A DNA stretch of 25,512 nucleotides from Oscillospiraceae bacterium (GCA_017828935.1 JAGAUG010000074.1:1-25512); one strand, 5' to 3'. Counted from the stretch's first letter, positions 9,628 through 18,800 are shown. Notes: generated by a model not told the origin, from the sequence alone. Translations and numbers: made by a program.

Positions 9628-9672
9628 AATAAATGTCTCTAAGAATATTATATCTAGAGACATTTATTTTTT
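9628..9672. terminator. Bidirectional intrinsic terminator between the giant gene and tspO
   Basis: A perfect 14-bp stem, AATAAATGTCTCTA (9628-9641) with TAGAGACATTTATT (9655-9668), has T-rich tails on both strands. It sits between the convergent stops at 9613 (+) and 9681 (-), so it probably serves both genes. Confidence 0.9.
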
Positions 9673-9680
9673 AAAATTTT

Positions 9681-10145
9681 TTAACGATTTAGAATATATA
9701 CCATGATATTTAAATAACTAGCGAATGTGATCCACAAAATATAAGGAACTTGAAGTAATCCAGCGGGTTTTGAAATCTTAAAAAACGCTATTATCATAGT
9801 TAAGACAAGTAATAATAAGACGATCAACCAAATAAAAGAAAATAAATATAGTTGATTATTAAAAAATAAAATAGGCCAAACAAAGTTAGCAAAAAGCTGA
9901 AAAGCGTAGATTTTAAGAGCGTCTTTTTTATCAGTAGACTTTGAAATATAAACTAAATAAGAGCTTATTCCCATCAAGATAAATAAAATAGTCCAAACTA
10001 TCGGGAACGTTACCGATGGGGGAGACAGCGCAGGTTTATTAATATTTTCGTAAAGTTCCATCGAGTTTTTTGTTATTAGCGCCGAAGCGATTCCAACTCC
10101 AAGACTGATAGCTAAATTAGTTATTAACGGCTTAATCTTAATCAT
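9681..10145 (-). CDS. tspO: TspO/MBR family membrane protein
   Basis: A 154-aa protein of usual family length with five predicted membrane helices. Family signatures are visible: NKPALSPPSVTFPIVWTILF (about residues 35-54), the FANFVWPILFF segment, and the C-terminal AGLLQVPYILWITFASYLN. TspO proteins bind porphyrins and other hydrophobic ligands and are linked to stress and tetrapyrrole handling; the ligand here is unknown. An AGAGGT site (10155-10160) lies 9 bases before the ATG. It is convergent with the giant gene and shares its terminator. The upstream gap is rich in palindromes that might carry an operator, but I could not assign a firm promoter. Confidence 0.93.
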   Translation of the reverse strand: MIKIKPLITNLAISLGVGIASALITKNSMELYENINKPALSPPSVTFPIVWTILFILMGISSYLVYISKSTDKKDALKIYAFQLFANFVWPILFFNNQLYLFSFIWLIVLLLLVLTMIIAFFKISKPAGLLQVPYILWITFASYLNIMVYILNR

Positions 10146-10269
10146 AGTTTTTTTACCTCTAAATTAAAATAAAAAATTAAAATAAAAATAATTTTTATAA
10201 TTTATTTTATGTTAATTTAAAAAATAATATTCGTATAATTTTGAGTTGTCATTATTTTAAAAAAATTTT

Positions 10270-10307
10270 AATAAAAAATTAAAAGTTGCTATTTAAAAAG
10301 CAACTTT
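10270..10307 (-). terminator. Probable terminator of the spoVG transcript
   Basis: A 9-bp stem, AAAGTTGCT (10282-10290) with AGCAACTTT (10299-10307), is followed on the minus strand by a T-rich run. It lies about 280 bases beyond the spoVG stop, so the transcript would include the inverted repeats in between. Confidence 0.5.
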
Positions 10308-10383
10308 GGGAGATTTGGTCTTTATATATGAGAGATATTTTTTAATTTAGTGCGCGCTAAAAATTAAATAAAAAATAATAAAA

Positions 10384-10401
10384 AATTTACTCGAGTAAAT
10401 T
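10384..10401. repeat. 18-bp perfect palindrome, possible operator
   Basis: AATTTACTCGAGTAAATT is perfectly self-complementary and lies upstream of tspO on its coding strand. Such a site could bind a dimeric regulator, but no regulator is encoded nearby. It could equally be an RNA hairpin in the spoVG 3' region. Confidence 0.4.
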
Positions 10402-10462
10402 ATAAAAATTTGAGAAATAAATTTGAGAAATAAATAAGTTAATAAAAATTAGATATTAATAA

Positions 10463-10553
10463 AGCCTGAAAATAATTATCTTTTATGTTTTAGCTTTTAT
10501 TATATAAACTGTAATATATAAGCTAAAGTTAATTTAAGATATTATTTTCGGGC
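10463..10553. repeat. Imperfect 90-bp inverted repeat downstream of spoVG
   Basis: The outer arms, AGCCTGAAAATAATTATCTT and AAGATATTATTTTCGGGCT, pair over 19 bp with one T/G position and one bulge. Inner arms TTTAGCTT and AAGCTAAA nest inside. It could be a structured RNA, a very small miniature inverted-repeat element or an extended terminator. Confidence 0.6.
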
Positions 10554-10587
10554 TAATTTGAGTTTTTTAATTTTAATATAATTTATA

Positions 10588-10863
10588 TTAATTATCGCTA
10601 TTATTTTCTTCTAAGTGATTATAATACGATGATAAAATTATATCTTCGATATTTTTTCTGACTAAAGAAGAAATCGGGTGAACGATATCTCGATAAGTAC
10701 CGTTTTCTTCTTTTCTACTAGGCATCGCAACAAAAATTCTTTCTGGGCCTTGGATTATTTTTATGTCATGTATTGCTAGAGCATCGTCAATAGTAATCGA
10801 TACTAAAGCACGCAACCTGTTGTCTTGATATGTTTTTCTAATTTTAACGTCAGTGATATTCAT
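10588..10863 (-). CDS. spoVG: SpoVG family RNA/DNA-binding regulator
   Basis: A 91-aa protein matching the SpoVG family: MNITDVKIRK start, RLRALVSITIDDALAIHDIK, the FVAMPSRK motif, and RDIVHPISSLVR. SpoVG proteins are small nucleic-acid-binding regulators acting in sporulation, cell division and virulence-gene control in Firmicutes. I chose ATG 10863: the conserved family start is here and an AAAGGAG site (10875-10881) precedes it, 11 bases away, slightly long. The frame stays open 27 codons further upstream, but that part matches nothing in the family. A small ATAAGA/TCTTAT hairpin lies just upstream of the ribosome binding site. Confidence 0.95.
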   Translation of the reverse strand: MNITDVKIRKTYQDNRLRALVSITIDDALAIHDIKIIQGPERIFVAMPSRKEENGTYRDIVHPISSLVRKNIEDIILSSYYNHLEENNSDN

Positions 10864-10906
10864 TAAGAAAATTACTCCTTTCAAGATAAGACAATATCTT
10901 ATGTCG

Positions 10907-10936
10907 ATCATACCAAGTTGTAAATTAGGTTGATAA
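10907..10936 (-). promoter_or_regulatory. Candidate spoVG promoter
   Basis: On the minus strand: TTATCA (10936-10931), an 18-bp spacer, and TATGAT (10912-10907) preceded by TGG, an extended -10. The -35 match is only moderate. Confidence 0.4.
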
Positions 10937-11045
10937 ATTAACAAAAATTTATTACCAAATAAAATAGCTATTTAATATTATATATATAAATATTATATGC
11001 TAAAAAAAAGAATATAACAGAAAAATATCAAAGATTAGTAAAATA

Positions 11046-12557
<1,512 letters not shown>

Positions 12558-12581
12558 TTACCCTCCTAATTTTTATAAATT

Positions 12582-13055
12582 TTATTTTGTTATTTCTAAA
12601 ATTTTAAGTTTAATTACTCCGACAGGGGCTTCGACTTCAACGGTTACCCCGACAGGCTGAGATAAAAGAGCCTTTCCAACAGGCGAATCATCAGAAATTT
12701 TAAACTCATCCGGGTTAGACTCAGCTGAACTAACGATTTGATAACAAATCTCTTCGTCGAATTCGATATCAAAAACTTTTACTTTACAACCCATCGAAAC
12801 TTTTTCAGTTGAAACATCAGATTCGTCTAATATTTTTACATTTTTAAGCATATTTTCTATTTGAAGTATTCTGGCTTCAACAAAAGCTTGTTCGTTTTTA
12901 GCTTCGTCATATTCGCTATTTTCAGACAAATCACCAAAAGACAAAGCGACCTTAATTTTATCAGCAATTTCTTTTCTTCTTATAGTTTTTAAGTCATGAA
13001 GTTCGTTTTCTAATTTTTTTAAGCCTTCATCAGTCAAGATAATCTGTTTATTCAT
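12582..13055 (-). CDS. greA: Transcription elongation factor GreA
   Basis: A 157-aa protein of usual length. GreA enters the RNA polymerase secondary channel and stimulates cleavage of backtracked transcripts. The N-terminal coiled coil carries the acidic tip [17 protein letters not shown] (about 40-56); the C-terminal FKBP-like domain contains SPVGKALL (about 124-131). An AGAGAGG ribosome binding site (13068-13074) lies 12 bases before the ATG. First gene of the greA-lysS operon, read from the strong promoter at 13193-13221 with a leader of about 130 bases that contains a hairpin. Confidence 0.97.
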   Translation of the reverse strand: MNKQIILTDEGLKKLENELHDLKTIRRKEIADKIKVALSFGDLSENSEYDEAKNEQAFVEARILQIENMLKNVKILDESDVSTEKVSMGCKVKVFDIEFDEEICYQIVSSAESNPDEFKISDDSPVGKALLSQPVGVTVEVEAPVGVIKLKILEITK

Positions 13056-13127
13056 ATCTTAATAATTCCTCTCTAAATTTAATAATCAAATAATTAAATT
13101 ATAAAATTTATAAAAATACAAATCAAA

Positions 13128-13150
13128 AGTTGCTAACTAAATTAGCAACT
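13128..13150 (-). other. Hairpin in the greA leader
   Basis: A perfect 9-bp stem, AGTTGCTAA (13128-13136) with TTAGCAACT (13142-13150), 5-base loop. On the minus strand it is followed by a T-rich but interrupted run, so it may be a weak attenuator. Its AGTTGCT core equals that of the hairpin at 10282-10307. Confidence 0.5.
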
Positions 13151-13192
13151 CAAAAATATATAATTATTTTTTTATTTTATAGCTTATATATA

Positions 13193-13221
13193 ATTATATT
13201 TTAAGAATCTCTTAATGTCAA
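13193..13221 (-). promoter_or_regulatory. Consensus promoter of greA-lysS
   Basis: On the minus strand: TTGACA (13221-13216), a 17-bp spacer and TATAAT (13198-13193), a perfect sigma-A consensus. The -35 box lies in the left arm of an inverted repeat shared with the divergent promoter. Confidence 0.85.
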
Positions 13222-13251
13222 GAAATATTTTAAAATTTATTTGACATTAAG
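13211..13251. promoter_or_regulatory. Inverted repeat holding both divergent -35 boxes
   Basis: CTTAATGTCAA (13211-13221) and TTGACATTAAG (13241-13251) are perfect inverted copies separated by 19 bp. Each arm contains a TTGACA box pointing outward. The arms extend five bases beyond the -35 hexamers, more than promoter function alone needs. Confidence 0.8.
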
Positions 13252-13269
13252 ACAAGATTGATGTATTAT
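13241..13269 (+). promoter_or_regulatory. Consensus promoter of the membrane-protein/COG4100 operon
   Basis: TTGACA (13241-13246), a 17-bp spacer, TATTAT (13264-13269), on the + strand, about 63 bases before the ATG at 13332. Confidence 0.8.
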
Positions 13270-13331
13270 ATTTATATAAATTAATATTAAATTAATAATA
13301 TTAAAAAAATTTATAAAGGAAGTGTATTTTT

Positions 13332-13724
13332 ATGTTAGAATTAAGAAATTCAAAAAAAGTTTTTGGTAGCTTAGGCTTTGTTAGCTTAATAGCTGTTATT
13401 TTAAGAACGATATTAATTATTAATAATACTGACAGTCGAGGTTTTTATATAAATCAATCTTCGAAACTAGTATTATTTCTTAGAATTATATTTATTTGTT
13501 TTTGGGCTCTAGCGTTTATATTGCCGTTATTTGACGAATTTCCCAGCGAAAATCGCTCAAGAAACAGCGATAAATTATTAGGAGTTTCAATGGCTGTCTT
13601 AGGCGGAATAATTATGTTCGTTGGGTTAGTAGAGTTTTTTGTTATGTTTCAATTAATTTGGTCGCCTAATTTTTTAGAAATAAAATATTTAATATCTAAT
13701 ACTCCGAATTCTATAATAAAATAA
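13332..13724 (+). CDS. Hypothetical membrane protein, N-terminal part of a split gene
   Basis: 130 aa, start ATG 13332 after an AAAGGAAGTG ribosome binding site (13315-13324). Three hydrophobic segments are visible: FVSLIAVILRTILII near residue 20, LRIIFICFWALAFILPL near 55, and SMAVLGGIIMFVGLVEFFVMF near 95. I do not recognise a named family. The reading frame ends in TAA at 13722, but the -1 frame is already open from 13700 and continues with membrane helices into the next ORF, so this is probably the first part of one gene of roughly 300 codons broken by a one-base indel in the A run at 13718-13721. Confidence 0.7.
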   Translation: MLELRNSKKVFGSLGFVSLIAVILRTILIINNTDSRGFYINQSSKLVLFLRIIFICFWALAFILPLFDEFPSENRSRNSDKLLGVSMAVLGGIIMFVGLVEFFVMFQLIWSPNFLEIKYLISNTPNSIIK

Positions 13725-14227
13725 TATTTTCGATTGTTTCGTTTATAACGGGTTGGCTTGTTACGACGATATCTATAAAAATTATAAATAAACAAGCTGT
13801 TTATAATAATTATTTTTTGAGTGTAATGTTCGTAATTTGGGGAATCTTAAGAGCGATGTTATTTACAAAAACACACGATACGATAGTTACTATTGATGAT
13901 CATTTATATTCTATTATTACGATTATGTTTTCTATTTTATTTTTATTTGGTTTATCTAGATTATTATTTGATATAGATTATAAATCGGGTTATAAAATGG
14001 CGATTTCGTCAGGATTTATTTTAATATTTTTTGGTATTTTAGATACAGTACCAAACTATATAGCGTTTTTTATGAAAAAAAATATATTTTTTTCTGTTAA
14101 AGATACAAACGGAATAATGGATTTGTCTTTAGCTATATTCGCGATTATATTTTTATATATTATTATATTAAAAAAAGGCGAAAAGACGATTATGTTTAAG
14201 AGACCAGAAAAAAATATAGAAATATAA
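13721..14227 (+). CDS. Hypothetical membrane protein, C-terminal part of the split gene
   Basis: This frame has no usual start until TTG 13817 and ATG 13826, yet the sequence before them already encodes a membrane helix (IIFSIVSFITGWLVTTISI). I therefore extend the feature to the likely frameshift point. Further hydrophobic segments follow (VIWGILRAMLF, ITIMFSILFLFGL, SSGFILIFFGIL, LSLAIFAIIFLYIII) and a short basic cytoplasmic tail. It stops 24 bases before the COG4100 enzyme and is probably co-transcribed with it. If translated separately, the start would be 13817 or 13826 with no clear ribosome binding site. No function can be given. Confidence 0.6.
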   Translation: MIFSIVSFITGWLVTTISIKIINKQAVYNNYFLSVMFVIWGILRAMLFTKTHDTIVTIDDHLYSIITIMFSILFLFGLSRLLFDIDYKSGYKMAISSGFILIFFGILDTVPNYIAFFMKKNIFFSVKDTNGIMDLSLAIFAIIFLYIIILKKGEKTIMFKRPEKNIEI

Positions 14228-14251
14228 AATATAATTTTGAGGTTTTATTTT

Positions 14252-15526
14252 ATGTTTATAAAAAATTTTTTTGGGTTTAGTAACGAAATTTTAAATAAAA
14301 TAGATTTAATCGAAAGTCAATGTGAATCTATATTTAAAGAAATAGATAAAATACAAGATTATAATCAACAAAAAATTTTATCGGCTTTTATAAAAAATAA
14401 AGTTTGTGCGACTGATTTTTCTGGTTCGACTGGCTACGGATATTCTGACCAAGGGAAAGACAAATTAGATAGAGTCTTCGCCGATATTTTTGGCGCTCAA
14501 GATGCTTTAGTTAGACACAACTTTGTTTGTGGAACCCACGCGCTCTCGACAGCGTTATTTGGGTTGCTTCGGCCAGGAGAAAAATTATTGTCTATAACTG
14601 GGATTGTGTACGATACTCTTAGAGAAGTAATCGGACTAGGAGATTTAAAGACAGATCAAGGGTCGCTTAAAGACTTTGGAATTTTATATGATCAAGTTGA
14701 TTTAAAACCTGACGGGTCTTTTGATCTTAATATAATAAATCAAAAATTAAAAAATAATAATATAAAAATTGTTTATATCCAAAGATCAAGAGGCTATTCG
14801 CTAAGGCCGTCTGTTGATATTAATAAAATTAAAAATATAATTGAATTTATAAAAAATATAGATAATAATATAATAATCTTAATAGATAATTGTTATAGCG
14901 AATTTGTTGAAATACTTGAGCCAACAGACGTTGGAGCTGATCTAATAGTTGGTTCTTTAATAAAAAATCCTGGTGGGGGAGTTGCTAAAACAGGAGGGTA
15001 TATTGTTGGGAGAGCTGATTTAGTAGAGAAGTGTTCGTTTAGATTGACGGCTCCGGGGCTTGGTAAAGAAGTTGGCTGTACTTTTGATGAGCTAAGAGAG
15101 ATGTTTTTAGGGTTATTTTTAAGTCCACAAGCGGTTTCCGGAGCTTTAAAAACCGCGATTTTAGCTGCTGGACTTTTTGAAAAAATGGGGTACGAAGTTT
15201 TTCCGAGATTTAGCGAAAAGAGATCTGATATAGTACAAGCGATAAAGCTTGGTAGTGAAGATAAAATTATAGCTTTTTGTAAAGGAATCCAAAAATGTTC
15301 GCCTATTGATTCGTTTGTTACTCCTGTTCCTTGGGAAATGCCGGGATATAATAATAAAATAATTATGGCAGCGGGTGCCTTTACAATGGGAGCTTCTATT
15401 GAGCTTTCAGCTGACGCGCCGATAAGAGAGCCGTTTGCTGTTTTTCTCCAAGGTGGTTTAACATACAGCTCCGGAAAGATTGGAGTAATATCAGCAGCTG
15501 AAGAAATAAATAAAATAAAAAATTAA
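14252..15526 (+). CDS. COG4100 family PLP-dependent enzyme (methionine gamma-lyase / aluminium-resistance family)
   Basis: A 424-aa fold-type I PLP enzyme of the Met_gamma_lyase family (YnbB-like). Visible family features: DFSGSTGYGYSDQGKDKLD (about residues 54-72), LVRHNFVCGTHALSTALFG, the aspartate in ILIDNCYSEFVE, and the probable PLP lysine in GSLIKNPGGGVAKTGGYIVG. By homology it would cleave or rearrange sulfur amino acids; the true substrate is uncertain. The start is ATG 14252, 9 bases after a GAGG site (14239-14242); the TTG at 14237 overlaps that site. It follows the split membrane gene closely and ends in an all-A/T hairpin. Confidence 0.92.
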   Translation: MFIKNFFGFSNEILNKIDLIESQCESIFKEIDKIQDYNQQKILSAFIKNKVCATDFSGSTGYGYSDQGKDKLDRVFADIFGAQDALVRHNFVCGTHALSTALFGLLRPGEKLLSITGIVYDTLREVIGLGDLKTDQGSLKDFGILYDQVDLKPDGSFDLNIINQKLKNNNIKIVYIQRSRGYSLRPSVDINKIKNIIEFIKNIDNNIIILIDNCYSEFVEILEPTDVGADLIVGSLIKNPGGGVAKTGGYIVGRADLVEKCSFRLTAPGLGKEVGCTFDELREMFLGLFLSPQAVSGALKTAILAAGLFEKMGYEVFPRFSEKRSDIVQAIKLGSEDKIIAFCKGIQKCSPIDSFVTPVPWEMPGYNNKIIMAAGAFTMGASIELSADAPIREPFAVFLQGGLTYSSGKIGVISAAEEINKIKN

Positions 15527-15560
15527 AATTAATTTTTTATTTTATTTTAATTTTTATTTT
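15508..15560 (+). terminator. Unusual all-A/T hairpin at the end of the COG4100 gene
   Basis: Bases 15508-15526 are perfectly complementary to 15529-15547 (19 bp, only A and T), overlap the stop codon, and are followed by further T-rich sequence. It may act as a weak terminator despite having no G or C in the stem. Confidence 0.5.
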
Positions 15561-15673
15561 AATTTTAGATAAAAATTTTTTTAGATATTAAATCGGCTCG
15601 AAGAGCTGGCGAAAATATAAATTAGTCTATAAAAAAATATATTAAATTATAATTTAGAAAGAGAGAATATTTT

Positions 15674-16396
15674 ATGTCAGATAAGTTCGAAGAGATCCAA
15701 GTTTTAAATAATCAGGATTTAGAAAAGACGTTGGCTTGTGTCGACAGTTTTTATATTAATTCCGCGATAGTTTCGGTTTATAATAAGCCTGGAGCGGAGT
15801 TTATTAATATTAGAGATAGCGTAAAGAAGATGTATTTAGATATATATAATAAAAAAATAAAAATTCCTGAATTTGTAACTGACAGTTGGGTTAGTGCGGT
15901 AATTGCGAGATATATAGATCAAGATATAAAAATATTTAAAGATTCTAACAAAAATAGTGTCGAGCTCGAAGATTTTAAAGATAAAAAAATTTTAGATAAA
16001 ATTTTAGATAAAATTTTAAATTCAAAAGTAAAAATAAATTACGAAGGACTTTTTGTTGAATTTAATTTAAATAATTTTGATCAAGATATTATTTTTGATT
16101 TTAAAATTATATCGACTTTGAGGGGTAAACTTTGTAGTAGTTTTAATTTAAACGGTCGAGAGATAAATTTTTCTTGTATTATAGCGCCAGCGAGATTATT
16201 ACAAAGACATGAAGTTTTGACGCTTCAAATATTTTTAACGGCTAAGATTAATAATAAAAAAATTAGTATAATATTATCAAAGTTCGGAGATAAAATTTCT
16301 AAGATATATATTAGTGATGGCGAAGTTTGTTTAAATAAAGATCTAAAAGATTTTAATATTAACTGGGGGAGCTTTGATATTAACAGAGGCGTTTAA
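15674..16396 (+). CDS. Hypothetical protein (240 aa), first gene of the rdgB-yhbY-purB cluster
   Basis: Not recognised. Start ATG 15674 follows a GAAAGAGAG site (15657-15665). The protein appears soluble, with no signal peptide or membrane helix. The N-terminal third is mixed (FYINSAIVSVYNKPGAEFIN, then ITDSWV-like helical sequence); the middle has a short tandem ILDK repeat (nt 15991-16022); the C-terminal half is beta-strand-rich (FDFKIISTLRGKLC, INFSCIIAPARLLQRHEVLT, KISIILSKFGDKISKIYI). It lies 43 bases upstream of rdgB on the same strand. Position suggests co-transcription but does not reveal function. Confidence 0.75.
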   Translation: MSDKFEEIQVLNNQDLEKTLACVDSFYINSAIVSVYNKPGAEFINIRDSVKKMYLDIYNKKIKIPEFVTDSWVSAVIARYIDQDIKIFKDSNKNSVELEDFKDKKILDKILDKILNSKVKINYEGLFVEFNLNNFDQDIIFDFKIISTLRGKLCSSFNLNGREINFSCIIAPARLLQRHEVLTLQIFLTAKINNKKISIILSKFGDKISKIYISDGEVCLNKDLKDFNINWGSFDINRGV

Positions 16397-16439
16397 TTTT
16401 AATATAAAATTTTTATAAAAACTGAGGAAAGATAAACTG

Positions 16440-17066
16440 TTGAATAAAATAAAAATAAATAAAATAATTATAGCTAGTAATAATAAAGGCAAGGTCGAAG
16501 AGATTAAAAAAATTTTTAATAAATACGAAATAGAAATTCTTTCTTTAGGGGATTTAAATATAGATATAGACATCGAAGAGACAGGACAGACTTTTGAAGA
16601 AAACGCGTATATTAAAGCTAAGGCGATCTATGATCTTGTAAAGTTGCCTACGATAGCTGACGATTCAGGGCTTTGTGTTGAATATCTCGGAGGACGCCCT
16701 GGGGTACTTTCAGCTAGATACGCTGGTGAAGGGGCGACTGATCAAGATAGGATAAATAAACTTCTCGACGAGATGAAAGACGCCGAAAAAAATAAAAGAA
16801 ACGCGAAGTTTGTTTCGTCTATTGTTTTTATAATTAATAAAAAACAAGTTTTGAAATCTACAGGCGAATGTTTTGGAACTATTGCGCTAGAGCCTCGAGG
16901 TTCTGGTGGCTTTGGGTACGATCCGATATTTTTAATTAATAATAATAAAACTGTTGCTCAACTAAGTCAAGAAGAAAAAAATAAAATTAGCCACAGAGCA
17001 ATGGCTTTAAAAAATTTAGAAAAATTATTAGAAATGAGAGTAAATATAGATGAATATCACAAATAG
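16440..17066 (+). CDS. rdgB: XTP/dITP pyrophosphatase (HAM1/RdgB family)
   Basis: A 208-aa protein of family length that hydrolyses non-canonical purine nucleoside triphosphates (XTP, dITP, ITP) to the monophosphate. Signatures: IIIASNNKGKVEEI near the N-terminus, the catalytic ADDSGLCVEYLGGRPGVLSA (about 74-93), GSGGFGYDPIF, and KNKISHRAMAL. The start appears to be TTG 16440; a GAGGAA site (16424-16429) lies 10 bases upstream and the family's conserved first strand begins a few residues later. The 3' end overlaps yhbY by 17 bases, indicating translational coupling. Confidence 0.95.
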   Translation: MNKIKINKIIIASNNKGKVEEIKKIFNKYEIEILSLGDLNIDIDIEETGQTFEENAYIKAKAIYDLVKLPTIADDSGLCVEYLGGRPGVLSARYAGEGATDQDRINKLLDEMKDAEKNKRNAKFVSSIVFIINKKQVLKSTGECFGTIALEPRGSGGFGYDPIFLINNNKTVAQLSQEEKNKISHRAMALKNLEKLLEMRVNIDEYHK

Positions 17067-17367
17067 TAAACAAAGAGCAAAATTAAAATCTTTAGCTCAA
17101 AAATTAGATACGATAATACAAGTAGGAAAAAATGGCGTAACAGACGAAACAATAAAAGTTGTTAGTGACGCATTTAATACAAAAGAATTAATAAAAATAA
17201 AAAAAATAGAAACATCACCTGTTGATGAAAAAGAAATAGCGAGGATCTTGGCTGAAAAAACAAATTCAGAAATAGTTCAAATTATTGGCTCTAAAATAGT
17301 TTTATATAAAAAAAATCAAGATAAAAAAAATAATAAAAAAATAATAAAACAGGAGAAGTCCAGATGA
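17050..17367 (+). CDS. yhbY: YhbY-family RNA-binding protein (CRS1-YhbY domain)
   Basis: 105 aa. A CRS1-YhbY/KH-like fold (residues about 5-90) associated with ribosome assembly and pre-50S particles. Visible features: KQRAKLKSLAQKLDTIIQVG, the GKNGVT loop (about 26-31), LIKIKK, and IVQIIGSKIVLYKK, where the basic GKNG loop resembles a KH nucleic-acid-binding loop. It has a Lys/Asn-rich tail. The start lies inside the end of rdgB and the stop overlaps the purB start as ATGA, so it sits in a tightly coupled operon. Confidence 0.93.
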   Translation: MNITNSKQRAKLKSLAQKLDTIIQVGKNGVTDETIKVVSDAFNTKELIKIKKIETSPVDEKEIARILAEKTNSEIVQIIGSKIVLYKKNQDKKNNKKIIKQEKSR

Positions 17368-18794
17368 ATAATAAATATCAAAGCCCGTTTTCAACAAGAT
17401 ATGCTAGCGATGAGATGCAATATATTTTTTCTCAGGAGTTTAAAATAAAAACATGGCGTAGACTTTGGATCGCACTGGCGAAAGCTGAAAAAAAATTAGG
17501 CTTAGAAATATCTGAAGATCAAATTAAAGAGCTTGAAAAATATAAAGATAATATAAATTTTGATGTTGCAAAAGAGAGAGAAAAAGAGTGTAGACACGAC
17601 GTTATGGCTCATATTTACGCTTACGGAAAGCAATGTCCTAACGCAAAAAAAATACTTCATCTTGGGGCGACGTCTTGTTATGTTGGAGATAATTCAGATA
17701 TAATAGCGATCAAAGAAGCGATGGAAATTCTCAAAAGAAAAATAGTAAATATAATTTCGATTTTGTCTGACTTTGCTTTTAAATATAAAGACTTGCCGAC
17801 TTTAGCTTATACCCACTTACAACCGGCTCAACTCACAACCGTTGGAAAGCGCGCTTGTCTTTGGATCAACGAGCTTTATATAGATCTTCAAGAAATTGAT
17901 TTTAGATTAGAAAATTTAAAATTATTAGGCTCAAAAGGAACAACAGGTACACAGGCGAGTTTTTTAGAGCTTTTTGAAGGCGACGAAAGTAAAATAGACG
18001 AGCTTGAAAATTTAATTGCGAGCGAGATGGGTTTTAAAAAATGTGTTGAAGTTTCGGGTCAAACTTATTCGAGAAAGATAGATTCCCAAGTATTATCGAC
18101 TTTATCTGGGATTGCTCAATCGGCTAGTAAGTTTTCAAACGATATAAGAATATTACAAAGTTTTAAAGAAATAGAAGAGCCGTTTGAGAAACACCAAATT
18201 GGTTCCTCTGCGATGCCTTATAAACGAAATCCGATAAGATCTGAGCGAATAACTTCGCTTTCTAGATATGTTATAGTAAATAGCTTAAATCCTGGGTTTA
18301 CGGCGTCGACACAGTGGTTTGAGAGAACTCTTGACGATTCAGCCAACAAGAGAATATCGATTTCTGAAGGTTTTTTAGCAGTAGATTCTATATTAAATAT
18401 ATTTCTTAATATAGTTGACGGGTTAGTTGTCTATAAAAAAGTTATCGAAAGAAGAGTTAAAAACGAGCTAGCATTTATGGCGACTGAAAATATTATGATG
18501 GCGGCTGTAAAAAAAGGCGGAGATAGACAAGTTATACACGAGCGTCTGAGAGAACTTTCGATGGAGGCTGGAAGAGAAGTTAAAGAAAACGGAGGCGAAA
18601 ACGATTTAATTGACAGGATCGCTAAAGATAAATATTTTAACTTAACAAAACAAGAGTTAGAGCAACAACTCGATCCTAAAAAATTTATTGGTCGAAGTAG
18701 CCATCAGGTAGAAATATTTTTAGCTAACGAGATAAGGCCTTTATTAGAAAAAAACAAAGATATACTGGGCGAAAAATATTTGTTGACGGTGTAA
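17364..18794 (+). CDS. purB: Adenylosuccinate lyase
   Basis: 476 aa, fumarase/aspartase superfamily. It cleaves adenylosuccinate to AMP and fumarate, and SAICAR to AICAR, in purine synthesis. Visible features: CRHDVMAHIYAYG (about 73-85), LHLGATSCYVGDN, THLQPAQLTTVGKR (about 151-164), and the superfamily signature GSSAMPYKRNPIRSE (about 279-293) with the flexible catalytic loop. The ATG overlaps the yhbY stop by 4 bases (ATGA), with a GGAG site (17352-17355) about 8 bases before it. The ComEA-like gene starts 6 bases after its stop. Confidence 0.97.
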   Translation: MNNKYQSPFSTRYASDEMQYIFSQEFKIKTWRRLWIALAKAEKKLGLEISEDQIKELEKYKDNINFDVAKEREKECRHDVMAHIYAYGKQCPNAKKILHLGATSCYVGDNSDIIAIKEAMEILKRKIVNIISILSDFAFKYKDLPTLAYTHLQPAQLTTVGKRACLWINELYIDLQEIDFRLENLKLLGSKGTTGTQASFLELFEGDESKIDELENLIASEMGFKKCVEVSGQTYSRKIDSQVLSTLSGIAQSASKFSNDIRILQSFKEIEEPFEKHQIGSSAMPYKRNPIRSERITSLSRYVIVNSLNPGFTASTQWFERTLDDSANKRISISEGFLAVDSILNIFLNIVDGLVVYKKVIERRVKNELAFMATENIMMAAVKKGGDRQVIHERLRELSMEAGREVKENGGENDLIDRIAKDKYFNLTKQELEQQLDPKKFIGRSSHQVEIFLANEIRPLLEKNKDILGEKYLLTV

Positions 18795-18800
18795 AATCTT

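Larger units (their letters stand above)
10146..10587. other. Palindrome-rich intergenic region between spoVG and tspO
   Basis: No convincing ORF in 442 bases. It contains a terminator-like hairpin (10282-10307), an 18-bp perfect palindrome AATTTACTCGAGTAAATT (10384-10401), an imperfect palindrome around TGCGCG (10339-10372), a 13-bp tandem duplication TTTGAGAAATAAA (10409-10434), and an imperfect inverted repeat of about 90 bp (10463-10553). This is more structure than expected for a spacer. Confidence 0.7.

Noticed and set aside
10864..10944. 27-codon N-terminal extension of SpoVG
   Set aside because: The conserved family start and ribosome binding site place the start at 10863; the extension contains the candidate promoter.
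13700..13725. Programmed -1 frameshift in the membrane gene
   Set aside because: The only slippery run is four A residues, with no canonical X-XXY-YYZ heptamer or obvious downstream structure, so an indel is more likely.
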